64,000 nt of DNA, from assembly GCA_046327745.1 (NCBI GenBank), contig JAXLXV010000008.1:124001-188000 (forward strand), in the 5' to 3' direction. This stretch comes from JABAQJ01 sp046327745 (GTDB taxonomy: Bacteria > Gemmatimonadota > Gemmatimonadetes > Gemmatimonadales > Gemmatimonadaceae). Every line of letters starts with the position of its first letter. The first letter of the stretch is position 1. The notes beneath the pieces are model-generated. The model had not been told where the DNA came from. It saw only the letters and a list, made by a program, of their open reading frames with translations, and did not search any database. This document shows, piece by piece, positions 18,266 through 27,129 of the stretch. The position numbers and the translations under genes were made by a program.

Positions 18266-18928
18266 TTGTCCGTGCGGCCAGACAGCATATCGGGGCCTTC
18301 GGTGAAGCCGCTTATCATCGGCATCGCCGGCGGAACCGGATCGGGGAAGTCCACGGTCGCTCGCAAGGTGGCCGACGCACTGCAGGACTCGTCTGTGGCG
18401 TCGATCGACATGGATGGGTATTACCGCAATTTCGCGCACGTTCCAATGGAGGAACGGCGTCGTATCAACTGGGATCATCCCGAGACCCTGGATCTGGATC
18501 TGCTCGTTTCCCATCTCGAACAACTTTCGAGGGGCGAAGCGATTCAAAAGCCCGTGTACGACTTCCACACCCATACACGAAGTGCGGACTCAGAAGCGGT
18601 ACCAGCAGCGGATGTGGTGGTCGTGGATGGCATTCTGTTGTTTGTCGACGAGCGTCTTCGATCACTGTGTGACGTGAAAGTCTTTGTCGACGCGGACGCG
18701 GATATTCGGTTGGTGCGGCGGATCGAGCGGGACATCCATGACCGCGGGCGTCCGCTAGAGGAAATCCTGCAGCAGTACGTGAGTACGGTCCGTCCAATGC
18801 ACCTGCAGTTTGTCGAGCCAAGCAAGCGATGGGCAGACGTGATCGTACCGCGTGGTGGACACAATGAGGTGGCCGTCGAGATGATTGTCGCGAAGATTCA
18901 GCGACGACTGGAGCAGCGAAGATCGTGA
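18266..18928 (+). CDS. udk: uridine kinase
   Basis: 220-aa P-loop kinase phosphorylating uridine and cytidine. Walker A GIAGGTGSGKST (about 19-30), SIDMDGYYRNF (substrate DxDxYY motif), INWDHPETLDLDLL, KPVYDFHTHTR and VVVVDGILLFVDERL match the Udk/PRK family, slightly diverged from the usual DHP-AFD pattern. Start is TTG 18266 or GTG 18272; neither has a strong ribosome-binding site. The TGA stop overlaps the GTG of phoB, so it is the first gene of an udk-phoB-phoR operon. A more distant P-loop sugar or nucleoside kinase is possible. Confidence 0.82.
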   Translation: MSVRPDSISGPSVKPLIIGIAGGTGSGKSTVARKVADALQDSSVASIDMDGYYRNFAHVPMEERRRINWDHPETLDLDLLVSHLEQLSRGEAIQKPVYDFHTHTRSADSEAVPAADVVVVDGILLFVDERLRSLCDVKVFVDADADIRLVRRIERDIHDRGRPLEEILQQYVSTVRPMHLQFVEPSKRWADVIVPRGGHNEVAVEMIVAKIQRRLEQRRS

Positions 18929-19644
18929 CGAATGGCAAGCCCGCTGGTGAACGGATCCTCGTAGTCGACGACGAGCAGGACATCGTCGCCTTGGTCGCCT
19001 ACCACTTGGTCAAGGCCGGCTACCGCGTGTCGACCGCGACCACCGGGCCAGAGGCACTTCGACAGGCGCAACAGGAGCACCCCGCCCTGATCGTGCTCGA
19101 TCTCATGCTGCCGGGGATGTCGGGCTACGAAATCCTCGAGCAACTGCGGAGCGACGACTCCCTGCGCGACGTCGCGGTGCTCATGCTCACCGCCCGCCGC
19201 GAGGAGCAGGACCGCATTCGCGGGCTTTCTTTGGGTGCGGACGATTACATCACCAAGCCCTTCTCGCCCCAAGAACTCGTGCTGCGTGTCGGTGCTATCC
19301 TGCGCCGAATGACACAGGGGCAACAGCCTGGCGGCGACCTTCTGCGGGTCGGACCCATCTCAATCGATCGGGCGGCGCACCGCGTGTCGGTGGAGTCGAA
19401 GGACGTGGAGCTGACGCCTACCGAGTATCGCCTGCTGCTCACGCTCGCCGAGCGTCGTGGCCGAGTGCAGGCTCGTGGACACCTGTTGGAGACCGTCTGG
19501 GAGGCCGCCCCCGACATCCAGACACGCACGGTGGACATGCACGTGCAACGGTTGCGGTCCAAACTCGGCGTGGCCGGGGAACTCATTGAAACGGTGCGCG
19601 GGTTCGGCTACCGTCTGAAGGTGGCCCAACCGCGTAGCGCGTGA
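18925..19644 (+). CDS. phoB: PhoB-type response regulator
   Basis: 239-aa OmpR/PhoB-class regulator. Receiver domain with acidic pocket VVDDEQD (about 13-19), phospho-acceptor Asp in IVLDLMLPGMSGYEIL (about 60), T in LMLTARREEQDR and Lys in DYITKPFSPQELVLRV. The C-terminal winged helix (ELTPTEYRLLLTLAERRGRV, RTVDMHVQRLRSKLG, ETVRGFGYRL) binds DNA. GTG start overlapping udk; the stop overlaps the GTG of phoR. Its position before the Pst cluster supports the phosphate-regulon assignment. Confidence 0.9.
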   Translation: MTNGKPAGERILVVDDEQDIVALVAYHLVKAGYRVSTATTGPEALRQAQQEHPALIVLDLMLPGMSGYEILEQLRSDDSLRDVAVLMLTARREEQDRIRGLSLGADDYITKPFSPQELVLRVGAILRRMTQGQQPGGDLLRVGPISIDRAAHRVSVESKDVELTPTEYRLLLTLAERRGRVQARGHLLETVWEAAPDIQTRTVDMHVQRLRSKLGVAGELIETVRGFGYRLKVAQPRSA

Positions 19645-21356
19645 GACTCACCCAGCGACTCCTTCTCGGATCGCTTCTCCTCATTGCCGCCTTCCTCGTG
19701 TTCGCCGTCGTCAGCTTGGACCGGCGACTCGGACGGCGGCTCCGTGATCAAGCCACCGCGGAAGTGCTGCGCGAGGCGCGTGTGGTGGCCTTGCAGTGGC
19801 AGCCCGGGGTTGGTGCCGATTCGCTCGCCGACGCCGCCGGCAAAGCGCTGTCGCGCCGGGTCACGCTCATCGCCCCCGATGGCACGGTCCTAGGCGATTC
19901 GGAATTCGATTCCACGGCGTTAGGTGGCTTGGAAAATCACGCGACACGGCCAGAAATCGTGACCGCCGTGGCGTCCGGTGAAGGCACATCCATCCGTCAG
20001 AGTCGTTCGGCCGGCGACGAGGAAGTGTATGCCGCCGTTCGCGCCAAGCTTGGTGTGGCGCGCGTGTCCGCGAGCACCAGGATCCTGGACGAGTTGGTGA
20101 ACGGCATGCAGCAGGACGTGTTGGCGGCCGGCGGCGTGGCGGCGCTGGCGGCGTTGGTGCTGGCGTTGCTTTTCGCGAGGACGGTGGCCCGCCCAATCCT
20201 GGAGCTACGTGATGATGCCCGGGCGATTGCCGGGGGAGACTTGTCACGACGGCCGTCGCTGAGTGCGCCTGGCGAAGTCGGCGAGCTGGCGACGGCCTTC
20301 CATCGGCTGGCGGAGGAACTGAGTACTCGCTTACAGGCGCTGGAGGCGGACGACGCCTTGCTGCGCGCGCTGACGGAGTCGCTGAACGAAGGCGTCGTAG
20401 CGATCGACGAAACACAGCGTGTCGTCCACCTCAATGATCACGCCCGTCGATTGTTAGGCATCAGGGAGCAGACGCCGTTCCCAACGGACCAGCTGCCGCG
20501 CGACCGCGTGCTCCGCGAAGCGATCCTTGGCGCGGGCCGTGGAGAGCATACAGACGCGATCGAGATGCAACTGGCGGAGAGGACGGTCGCGCTGACGGTG
20601 CGCCCGCGCGCCACCGGTGGTGCCGTCCTGGCGCTGTACGACCTCACGCCGATCCGACGACTGGAAACCGTTCGGCGAGATTTTGTGGCGAATGTCTCGC
20701 ACGAGCTGAAGACCCCGCTGACCGTGATCAGTGGCGTCGCCGAGACCTTGCAGGATGAGCAACTCCCTCTCGCCGACCGCCAGCGTTTTCTTGAGATGGT
20801 ACTGGCGAACGCCCGGCGGATGCAACGTATCGTGGACGACTTGCTGGATCTCTCCCGAATCGAGTCTGGGGGGTGGGTACCGAATCCATCAGCGGTTGAC
20901 CTGACGGCCATGGCGTCGGAGATCTTCGGCGCCGTGCGCGATCGCGCGGCGACACGAGGCGTCACCCTTATCGCCGCGGTGCCAGACGACGCCAGGGAAC
21001 TCGTGGCCGATCCCACGGCGGTGCGGCAAGTGCTGGCAAACCTCACGGACAACGCCGTGCGCCACACCACGCTTGGCTCCATAACCCTCTTTGCGCGACG
21101 GGTGCCCGACGGCACGGTCATCGGCGTCCGTGACACGGGAAGCGGCATACCGGCTGAGCATCTGCCGAGGATTTTCGAACGCTTCTACCGGGCCGACGCA
21201 GCGAGATCGCGCGAGGAAGGCGGCACGGGGTTGGGGCTGGCGATCGTGAAGCACATGGTCGAAGCGCATGGCGGACGCGTGTCCGCGGAAAGCCAGGCGG
21301 GTCGTGGCACGACCATCGAGGCCTTTTTTCCGTTGGCCGTGGTGGGACACGCGTAG
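19641..21356 (+). CDS. phoR: PhoR-type sensor histidine kinase
   Basis: 571 aa. TM1 (LLLGSLLLIAAFLVFAVVSL, residues 7-26), a periplasmic segment of about 130 residues, TM2 (AAGGVAALAALVLALLFART), a HAMP domain (PILELRDDARAIAGGDLSRR), a PAS domain (LTESLNEGVVAIDETQRVVH), the H-box FVANVSHELKTPLTVISGV, the N-box ANLTDNAVRHT, and ATP-lid boxes VRDTGSGIP and GGTGLGLAIVKHMVEAHGG. It is longer outside the membrane than E. coli PhoR, so it may sense a periplasmic signal as well as Pst/PhoU status. The GTG start is coupled to phoB. Confidence 0.9.
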   Translation: MRLTQRLLLGSLLLIAAFLVFAVVSLDRRLGRRLRDQATAEVLREARVVALQWQPGVGADSLADAAGKALSRRVTLIAPDGTVLGDSEFDSTALGGLENHATRPEIVTAVASGEGTSIRQSRSAGDEEVYAAVRAKLGVARVSASTRILDELVNGMQQDVLAAGGVAALAALVLALLFARTVARPILELRDDARAIAGGDLSRRPSLSAPGEVGELATAFHRLAEELSTRLQALEADDALLRALTESLNEGVVAIDETQRVVHLNDHARRLLGIREQTPFPTDQLPRDRVLREAILGAGRGEHTDAIEMQLAERTVALTVRPRATGGAVLALYDLTPIRRLETVRRDFVANVSHELKTPLTVISGVAETLQDEQLPLADRQRFLEMVLANARRMQRIVDDLLDLSRIESGGWVPNPSAVDLTAMASEIFGAVRDRAATRGVTLIAAVPDDARELVADPTAVRQVLANLTDNAVRHTTLGSITLFARRVPDGTVIGVRDTGSGIPAEHLPRIFERFYRADAARSREEGGTGLGLAIVKHMVEAHGGRVSAESQAGRGTTIEAFFPLAVVGHA

Positions 21357-21376
21357 TCGGACCGGCACGGCGGGTC

Positions 21377-21404
21377 GTGACACGTTCGTTGCAGGGCTGT
21401 GAGA
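21377..21404 (+). promoter_or_regulatory. candidate PhoB box (three 11-bp repeats) before the TonB receptor gene
   Basis: Three hexamers GTGACA (21377), GTTGCA (21388) and GTGAGA (21399) spaced exactly 11 bp apart, about 80 bp before the receptor start and just after phoR. The spacing and the TGTCAC-like core match PhoB half-sites, one per helical turn. No clear -10 or -35 is visible. Confidence 0.5.
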
Positions 21405-21484
21405 GAGACGAGACGGGAACGCAGGAATTTCGATGGTCTCCGTGACAAAGCTTCACGTTGCCTTCCTTCTTCCCGCGGTTCCAC

Positions 21485-24271
21485 ATGCCCATTCGACGTG
21501 CGTTACTCGTTGTTCTCGGCGCCATTGCGCTGGCGCCAGCATCCGGAACGTTAGGCGCGCAGGCCGCAGCCCGAACGGGACGCATCGTTGGTCGCATCAT
21601 CGACGTCACTACCGGTCAGGGCATTTCGGATGTTGGCCTCCAGGTCGTCGGGACCACCACCGGAACGGTGTCGGGGATCGACGGGCGGTACACCCTGCCG
21701 CGTGTGAACGCCGGATCGGTCACGGTACAGGCTCGCCGACTGGGCTACACGCCCAAGAGCATCACCGGCCTGGTGGTGGAGGCCGGCAAGACCCTTGAAC
21801 AGAACATCGTGTTGGACGCCGCGACGGTGAAGCTGGCGGCTAGCGTGGTCACGGCGCAGTCGGAACGTGGAAGTGTCAGCGAGGCGCTCGACAAGCAACG
21901 GACGGCAACGGCCATCGTCAGTTCGGTCACGACCGAGCAGATCGCCAAGAGCCCAGACGGGGACGCCGCGCAGGCCGTGCAGCGCGTGAGCGGCGTGACC
22001 GTCCAAGGCGGCAAGTTCGTCTTCGTCCGCGGACTCGGCGAACGCTACACCACCACGCAGCTCAATGGCACACGCGTGCCGAGCCCCGAGCCAGAGAAGC
22101 GGACCGTTCCACTTGATCTCTTTCCCACAGGGCTGCTGGAGCAGATCACCACGTCCAAGACATTCACCCCAGACCAGCAAGGCGACTTCTCGGGAGCGCA
22201 ACTGGAAATCAAGACGCGCGAGTTTCCCGCGATTCGACAGTTGAGCATGCAGACCACCGGCGGCTACAACCCAGGATCGACTGGCACGCGGATGCTCAGC
22301 GCCTTCACGGCAGGGGGCGAACGCTTCGCCAATGTCGGTTCCAAGCGGGACGTGCCGGCCCTGGTGGCGTCGCTCGGCAACTTTCAGGGCATCAACCTGA
22401 ATCCTTCGGACTACAGCCGCCTGGTCAACACTTTCCGCAACGCCTGGGAGCCATCACTCAAGACGGCGACCCCGAACACCTCGACGTCCATCTCCCTAGG
22501 TGGCAACGATCCAGTGTTCGGTCAGCGCATCGGGTACCTCCTGTCTGGCACCTACGCCTTTTCCCAGGATGTGAAGACGGATCAGGTGCGGGCGTTGGCC
22601 GCTCGTGGCACGACAGCTGGGTCCACCATCGAACAGGATCGTTTTCAGGGCGAAACTGGCAGCGCCGGCGTGTTGTGGGGCGGCCTGGCGAACTTCAGCA
22701 CGCTGATCGGTGGTCACACGCGGCTGATGCTGAACAACACGTATAGCCGCACCGCGGACAATGACGCGCGGCGCGAGTATGGACAATTCGAGAATGAAGG
22801 ATTCCGCGCACGGATCGATCGCAACCAGTACGTCGAGCGCGCCATCCGCTCGTCGCAGCTGGCGGCCGAGCATCAACTGGGCACCAGGCAACGTCTGGAC
22901 TGGGCCGTTACCTCCAGCGGCGTTCGGCGTGACGAGCCGGACCGCACCGAGTTTGTGTACGTGATCGAGCAGGACACTCCCGGCGGACCGGAACACTTGC
23001 GATGGCTGAACAACGGCAACGCCGGCGCCGTCCGCACGTTCTCCAAGCTGACGGAAAGCAATCGTGAGGGACGCGCCAACTACCAGCTGAACTTCGATGC
23101 CTCGGGACGGCAGCACTACTTGAAGGTGGGCGGTCTTTATCGCACCACCGATCGTGATGCGGACACCCGCGCCTACTCGATCTCCGCGCCCTTTGCCGAC
23201 GCCGCGACACGCGAACTGCCACCTGAGGCGCTGTTCGATGGCCGCTTTTCGACGCCGACCTCGGACTTCTTCCGGCTTTCGCCCCTGTCGCAAGGTGGGT
23301 CATACGGCGCCCGGGATGCCTTGGCGGCCGCGTACATCATGGGCGAATGGGCGCTTTCGAACACCGTGCGATTGGTGGGCGGCGCGCGCTACGAACACGA
23401 CCAGCTCCGGGTGAATGCCGCGTCGACCCTGGGTCAGCCGATCCAGACCAGGAACGACTGGTCCGACATCCTGCCATCGCTGGCACTGAATCTGGCGCCT
23501 AACGATCACCAGAATATTCGCATCTCGCTATCGCAGACCTTGGCTCGGCCGGAGTATCGGGAGCTCGTCCCCATCAAGAGTCGCGACGTGTTGAACGGTG
23601 ACGACCTGGAAGGCAACGCGGACCTGCAGCGAACGCGCATCCAGAATGCGGACCTGCGCTGGGAGTTCTATCCGCAGAGCGACGAGGTGATCTCGTTTGG
23701 TGTCTTCGTCAAGGAATTCGACCAACCGATTGAGCGTGTGTACCATGCCGCCGGAGCGACATCCCGCTTCGTTGGATACGTGAACGCGCAGAGCGCCTCG
23801 AACTACGGCGTCGAGATGGAACTGCGGCGTAACCTCGGCTTCTTGGGGCGCCCCCTGCGTCCCTTCTCGGGCTTCACGAACATCACGTTGATGCAGAGCA
23901 CGATCGACTTGGGCGACAACAAGTCGTCGGCGACTAACCCCACGCGCCGCATGGTCGGCCAGGCGCCGTATGTCGTGAATCTGGGCCTGTCCTACGCGAC
24001 GCGAACCGGGCACACCAGTGCGACGGTGCTGTTCAATCGTGTCGGCGAACGGATCGACGCCGCTGGCGACCTACCGTTGCCCGACGTGATCACGCTACCG
24101 CGCAACGTGGTGGACTTCTCACTGCGATTCCCGCTGGGACGTGGGTTCTCCGGCCGGTTCGATGCCAAGAACCTCATGGACGATGCCTACACGACCAAAC
24201 AGGGAACGGTGATTCGCGAGTCCTACAAGACGGGGCGCGTGATGCAGCTGGGGTTGATCTACAAGCCCTAA
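21485..24271 (+). CDS. TonB-dependent receptor with N-terminal carboxypeptidase-like domain
   Basis: 928-aa outer-membrane active transporter. Signal peptide (RRALLVVLGAIALAPASG), a carboxypeptidase-regulatory-like domain (about 30-115: GRIVGRIIDVTTGQGISDVG), a plug (about 120-250: VSGVTVQGGKFVFVRGLGERYTTTQ, SPEPEKRTVPLDLFP, SGAQLEIKTREFP) and a 22-strand barrel ending FDAKNLMDDAYTTKQG to LGLIYKP. The substrate is unknown; its place between phoBR and pst behind PhoB-box-like repeats suggests a phosphorus-containing ligand (inference). ATG 21485 begins the signal peptide; a TTG nine codons upstream also opens the frame. The TAA stop lies in a CCTAACG copy. Confidence 0.88.
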   Translation: MPIRRALLVVLGAIALAPASGTLGAQAAARTGRIVGRIIDVTTGQGISDVGLQVVGTTTGTVSGIDGRYTLPRVNAGSVTVQARRLGYTPKSITGLVVEAGKTLEQNIVLDAATVKLAASVVTAQSERGSVSEALDKQRTATAIVSSVTTEQIAKSPDGDAAQAVQRVSGVTVQGGKFVFVRGLGERYTTTQLNGTRVPSPEPEKRTVPLDLFPTGLLEQITTSKTFTPDQQGDFSGAQLEIKTREFPAIRQLSMQTTGGYNPGSTGTRMLSAFTAGGERFANVGSKRDVPALVASLGNFQGINLNPSDYSRLVNTFRNAWEPSLKTATPNTSTSISLGGNDPVFGQRIGYLLSGTYAFSQDVKTDQVRALAARGTTAGSTIEQDRFQGETGSAGVLWGGLANFSTLIGGHTRLMLNNTYSRTADNDARREYGQFENEGFRARIDRNQYVERAIRSSQLAAEHQLGTRQRLDWAVTSSGVRRDEPDRTEFVYVIEQDTPGGPEHLRWLNNGNAGAVRTFSKLTESNREGRANYQLNFDASGRQHYLKVGGLYRTTDRDADTRAYSISAPFADAATRELPPEALFDGRFSTPTSDFFRLSPLSQGGSYGARDALAAAYIMGEWALSNTVRLVGGARYEHDQLRVNAASTLGQPIQTRNDWSDILPSLALNLAPNDHQNIRISLSQTLARPEYRELVPIKSRDVLNGDDLEGNADLQRTRIQNADLRWEFYPQSDEVISFGVFVKEFDQPIERVYHAAGATSRFVGYVNAQSASNYGVEMELRRNLGFLGRPLRPFSGFTNITLMQSTIDLGDNKSSATNPTRRMVGQAPYVVNLGLSYATRTGHTSATVLFNRVGERIDAAGDLPLPDVITLPRNVVDFSLRFPLGRGFSGRFDAKNLMDDAYTTKQGTVIRESYKTGRVMQLGLIYKP

Positions 24272-24308
24272 CGCATCGTCAGGCAGCGCTGGCCTGCCGA
24301 CTCGCCGA

Positions 24309-24368
24309 GGGCGCCGTGACAGGGCCGTGACGATCGTGACACACGGCTGCGACGCGGCGCCCTTTTCT
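24309..24368 (+). promoter_or_regulatory. GTGACA repeats inside a GC hairpin with T-tract (terminator or PhoB box)
   Basis: Three GTGACa/g units at 24316, 24327 and 24336 (spacing 11 and 9 bp) sit between inverted arms GGGCGCC (24309) and GGCGCCC (24356), which are followed by TTTTCTTG. The arms plus T-rich tail could terminate the receptor transcript; the direct repeats could be a PhoB site for the lipoprotein gene 60 bp downstream. The sequence does not separate the two readings. Confidence 0.4.
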
Positions 24369-24421
24369 TGTCGGGGCAACGATTCCGCCAATCGACCTCT
24401 CTCACGAAGGACACACTCGAG

Positions 24422-26179
24422 ATGGCCTCAACGCGCCTCTTCCGACTGATCGGCCTCGCCGCCGTCGTCGTCTCCACCGCCTGCGGCAGTGACGACAGTT
24501 CCCCGGTCGAACCAACGCCCAACCCACCACTCGGCCTTGCCGTCAGCGCCACTAGTTCGTCGACTATCCGCGTCACATTTACCAGTACCGCTGGAGATAA
24601 CAGCTACAACATCGAACGCGCCGAAGGGGCAGCGGGAGCGTTTGCGGCCGTTACATCGCAAGCGGCTCCGGCCACGGCCACCACGGTGACCTACGATGAT
24701 TCCGGCCTGAAGCCTGGCACCGTCTATCGGTATCGAGTCGCTGCCGTGCGCGGCACGCAAACCAGCACATTCACCAGCGAGCAGCAAACCACCACGGTGG
24801 CCTTTGGCACCTTCACGAAGGACATCACCGGCGACATCACGGCCAATACCACGTGGTATCCTGAGACGACGTATGTCCTCAAGGGCTTTGTCCACGTCGG
24901 CAATGGCGCCACGCTGACGATCCAGGCCGGTACCACCATCAAGGGAGACTACAACACGTTAGGCGCCTCCCTCTTCATCTTGCGCGGGGCGAAGATCAAT
25001 GCGATTGGCACGGCCGCGGCGCCGATTGTGTTCACGTCGTCGCAGCCGGCCGGTCAGCGCAAACCAGGCGACTGGGGAGGACTGATCATCATCGGAAACG
25101 CGACCACCGCGCGCACCGGCGTCAGCATCGAGATCGAGGGGACCAACACCGTCGCTGGCAATACGCCGGGGACCAACTACAAGGTCACGTATGATGGCGG
25201 CAATACGGACACCGACGACTCCGGCGAACTGCGCTACGTTCGCGTCGAATTCGCAGGCTTCGCGCCATCCCTCAACAACGAACTGAACTCGTTCACGTTC
25301 GCGACCGTCGGCAGCGGTACCAAGTTGTCGTACCTGCAGTCCATGGCCGGCTTGGATGATTCGTACGAGTGGTTTGGGGGAACGGTGGACGCCGACCACC
25401 TGGTTTCGTACGAGTCCGGCGACGATCACTTTGACCAGTCCGAGGGATACCGCGGGCGGATTCAGTACGCCATCGCCTTTCAGAGCACACAGCTCGATAT
25501 CCGTACCGGCTCAGGCTCGCTCGCCAGTGATCCCGAAGGCATCGAGAACGACGGCTGCCCGGCGACCGCCGCCGGCTGCACCCAGGGCCAGAATACGGCG
25601 CCCTACACGCAGCCCATCATTGCCAACTTCACGTTGATCGGTACCGGTGATGTCGCCACCTCGGGCAGTTCCGGGGGCATCGGCATGATGATCCGCCGCG
25701 GATCGGGCGGATACTACGTGAACGGAGTCGTCGCCCGATATCCGCGAGCCGCCGTGTCGCTGCGCGACGTCGAGACGTATGCGCGCGCCGGCAACGTGGC
25801 CACACCGGACTTGGCAACGTCGGACCTGGCCCTGCGAAACATCTACTTCACGGACGTAACCACGATGTTTCAGGCCACGTCGGGTGCGAATATCCAGAAC
25901 ACGTTTGATCTGGCGGGGAACGCGCTGACCCAGGGTGCGGCCCAGACCGCGTCCCTCTTCACGGCTTTCCCAGCGACGGTGTCCGGCACAACCAACGCTG
26001 CGTCATTCGATTGGACGCCAGCGGCGGGATCGCCGATCGCCACGGGGGGTCTGGCGACCTTCACTGGCAAACTGGCCACCGTCGCCGGAACCAAGGTCGC
26101 CGGCACGTCCTTCCTTGGCGCAGCGGATCCCGCCGGCGTGAAGTGGTGGCAAGGATGGACGGTCTACTACAAGAACTAG
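24422..26179 (+). CDS. surface lipoprotein with fibronectin III and beta-helix regions
   Basis: 585 aa. Signal peptide ending VVVSTACGSDD (lipoprotein-like Cys, atypical -3 residue), a Pro-rich stalk, a fibronectin type III domain (about 37-125: PPLGLAVSATSSSTIRVTF), then a long Gly/Thr/Asn-rich right-handed beta-helix-like region (GNGATLTIQAGTTIKGDYNT, QRKPGDWGGLIIIGNA, NGVVARYPRAAVSLRDV). Such proteins often sit beside TonB receptors in this kind of bacterium; it is probably the cell-surface partner of the receptor at 21485. Ligand unknown. ATG 24422 is preceded by GAAGGA. Confidence 0.75.
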   Translation: MASTRLFRLIGLAAVVVSTACGSDDSSPVEPTPNPPLGLAVSATSSSTIRVTFTSTAGDNSYNIERAEGAAGAFAAVTSQAAPATATTVTYDDSGLKPGTVYRYRVAAVRGTQTSTFTSEQQTTTVAFGTFTKDITGDITANTTWYPETTYVLKGFVHVGNGATLTIQAGTTIKGDYNTLGASLFILRGAKINAIGTAAAPIVFTSSQPAGQRKPGDWGGLIIIGNATTARTGVSIEIEGTNTVAGNTPGTNYKVTYDGGNTDTDDSGELRYVRVEFAGFAPSLNNELNSFTFATVGSGTKLSYLQSMAGLDDSYEWFGGTVDADHLVSYESGDDHFDQSEGYRGRIQYAIAFQSTQLDIRTGSGSLASDPEGIENDGCPATAAGCTQGQNTAPYTQPIIANFTLIGTGDVATSGSSGGIGMMIRRGSGGYYVNGVVARYPRAAVSLRDVETYARAGNVATPDLATSDLALRNIYFTDVTTMFQATSGANIQNTFDLAGNALTQGAAQTASLFTAFPATVSGTTNAASFDWTPAAGSPIATGGLATFTGKLATVAGTKVAGTSFLGAADPAGVKWWQGWTVYYKN

Positions 26180-26195
26180 TTCCGCGCACGCCCAA

Positions 26196-26225
26196 GCGGC
26201 CGCTCCGTTTCGTCGGAGCGGCCGC
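26196..26225 (+). terminator. GC-rich hairpin after the beta-helix lipoprotein gene
   Basis: Perfect 11-bp stem GCGGCCGCTCC / GGAGCGGCCGC with an 8-nt loop, 17 bp after the stop codon. No T-tract follows, so termination may be partial. Confidence 0.55.
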
Positions 26226-26252
26226 GTCTCACTCGCCTAACGTTTGCAACCG

Positions 26253-26960
26253 ATGCCCACGATCACCCGTCGCGCCTTCGTGTTTGCCTGCCTCGCCGCT
26301 GTCGTCGTCCCTGGCGCCGCGTCGATCATTTCGCGAGACGCGGTAACCGGCGTTCCCTCGGTGACCGCTTCGCGGCCAGACTCGCTCCCGTCCGCACTTC
26401 GGGACTCGCTCGCGCGCGCTCGACAGGATTCCATCAATCGGTCGCAGCCCGGCTACGTGGTGGATAGCATCCGGCCACTCGCCGAGGAGATCCGTCGCTT
26501 CCGAGAGCTGGCCGGCACACCGACTTCCGCGTTCGAGGGGGGAACGCGTTCTCAGCGTGAGCTGATCCAAGCCTTCGCCATCGCGCTGGAGCAATCCGAC
26601 AGCTCGGCGCTCAATCGACTCACCATCTCTATGCGTGAGTTCGCCTACCTCGTCTACCCATCGTCTCCCTATGTGAAGGCGCCGTATCGACAACCACCCG
26701 GGCTGCTCTGGCGCACGATTGCCGGCCCGAGCGTCGTGGGGCGCGCGCGACTCCTGCACCGGATGGGTGGGCACCCGCTCTCGCTCAGCGGGCTCAGTTG
26801 CGATACGGCGGCTGAGCGTCAGGGCGACAACGTGCTGCATCCGAACTGCCGCGTCGATATCAAACAGCCCGACGGAGCCATCGTCAGGCGGCGCCTCTTC
26901 GGTTCAATCATCGAGCGTCACGGGCGATTCAAGTTCATCAGCCTGCAGAACGACATCTGA
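26253..26960 (+). CDS. exported protein of unknown function
   Basis: 235 aa with an N-terminal signal peptide (RRAFVFACLAAVVVPGAAS) and no recognised domain. The mature part is charged and helical (RPDSLPSALRDSLARARQDS, IRRFRELAGTP), then has a more globular C-terminus with two Cys (SGLSCDTAAERQ, HPNCRVDIKQPDG) that could form a disulphide in the periplasm. ATG 26253 begins the signal peptide. It follows the beta-helix lipoprotein by 73 bp and precedes the porin; its place in the phosphate island hints at a related periplasmic role, which is inference only. Confidence 0.65.
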   Translation: MPTITRRAFVFACLAAVVVPGAASIISRDAVTGVPSVTASRPDSLPSALRDSLARARQDSINRSQPGYVVDSIRPLAEEIRRFRELAGTPTSAFEGGTRSQRELIQAFAIALEQSDSSALNRLTISMREFAYLVYPSSPYVKAPYRQPPGLLWRTIAGPSVVGRARLLHRMGGHPLSLSGLSCDTAAERQGDNVLHPNCRVDIKQPDGAIVRRRLFGSIIERHGRFKFISLQNDI

Positions 26961-26985
26961 CGAGGCCTCTCATCGTCATCGTCTT

Positions 26986-27119
26986 GTGACCGGTTGGTGA
27001 CTGCAATCTGAACGACAGCGCGCCCGCGCCTCTGCACATTGCAGCTGTTGGAGTCATCCTGCGCCCGCGTCTTCAGGCGGCACCGGGGCGTTACGCGTTT
27101 GTCGCGGATCCGTTACAAA
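26986..27119 (+). promoter_or_regulatory. candidate PhoB-binding region before the porin-pst operon
   Basis: Two GTGAC units 11 bp apart (26986, 26997), and farther down GTTACG (27090), GTCGCG (27101) and GTTACA (27112), again at exact 11-bp steps. This 234-bp gap is the only sizeable intergenic stretch ahead of porin-pstS-pstC-pstA-pstB-pstB-phoU-ppx and is the expected site of the main Pho promoter. Confidence 0.45.
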
Positions 27120-27129
27120 CGGCCGGTAG

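Noticed and set aside
22496..23293. 265-aa open frame on the minus strand inside the TonB receptor gene
   Set aside because: Antisense shadow caused by high-GC codon bias; no ribosome site or recognisable domain.
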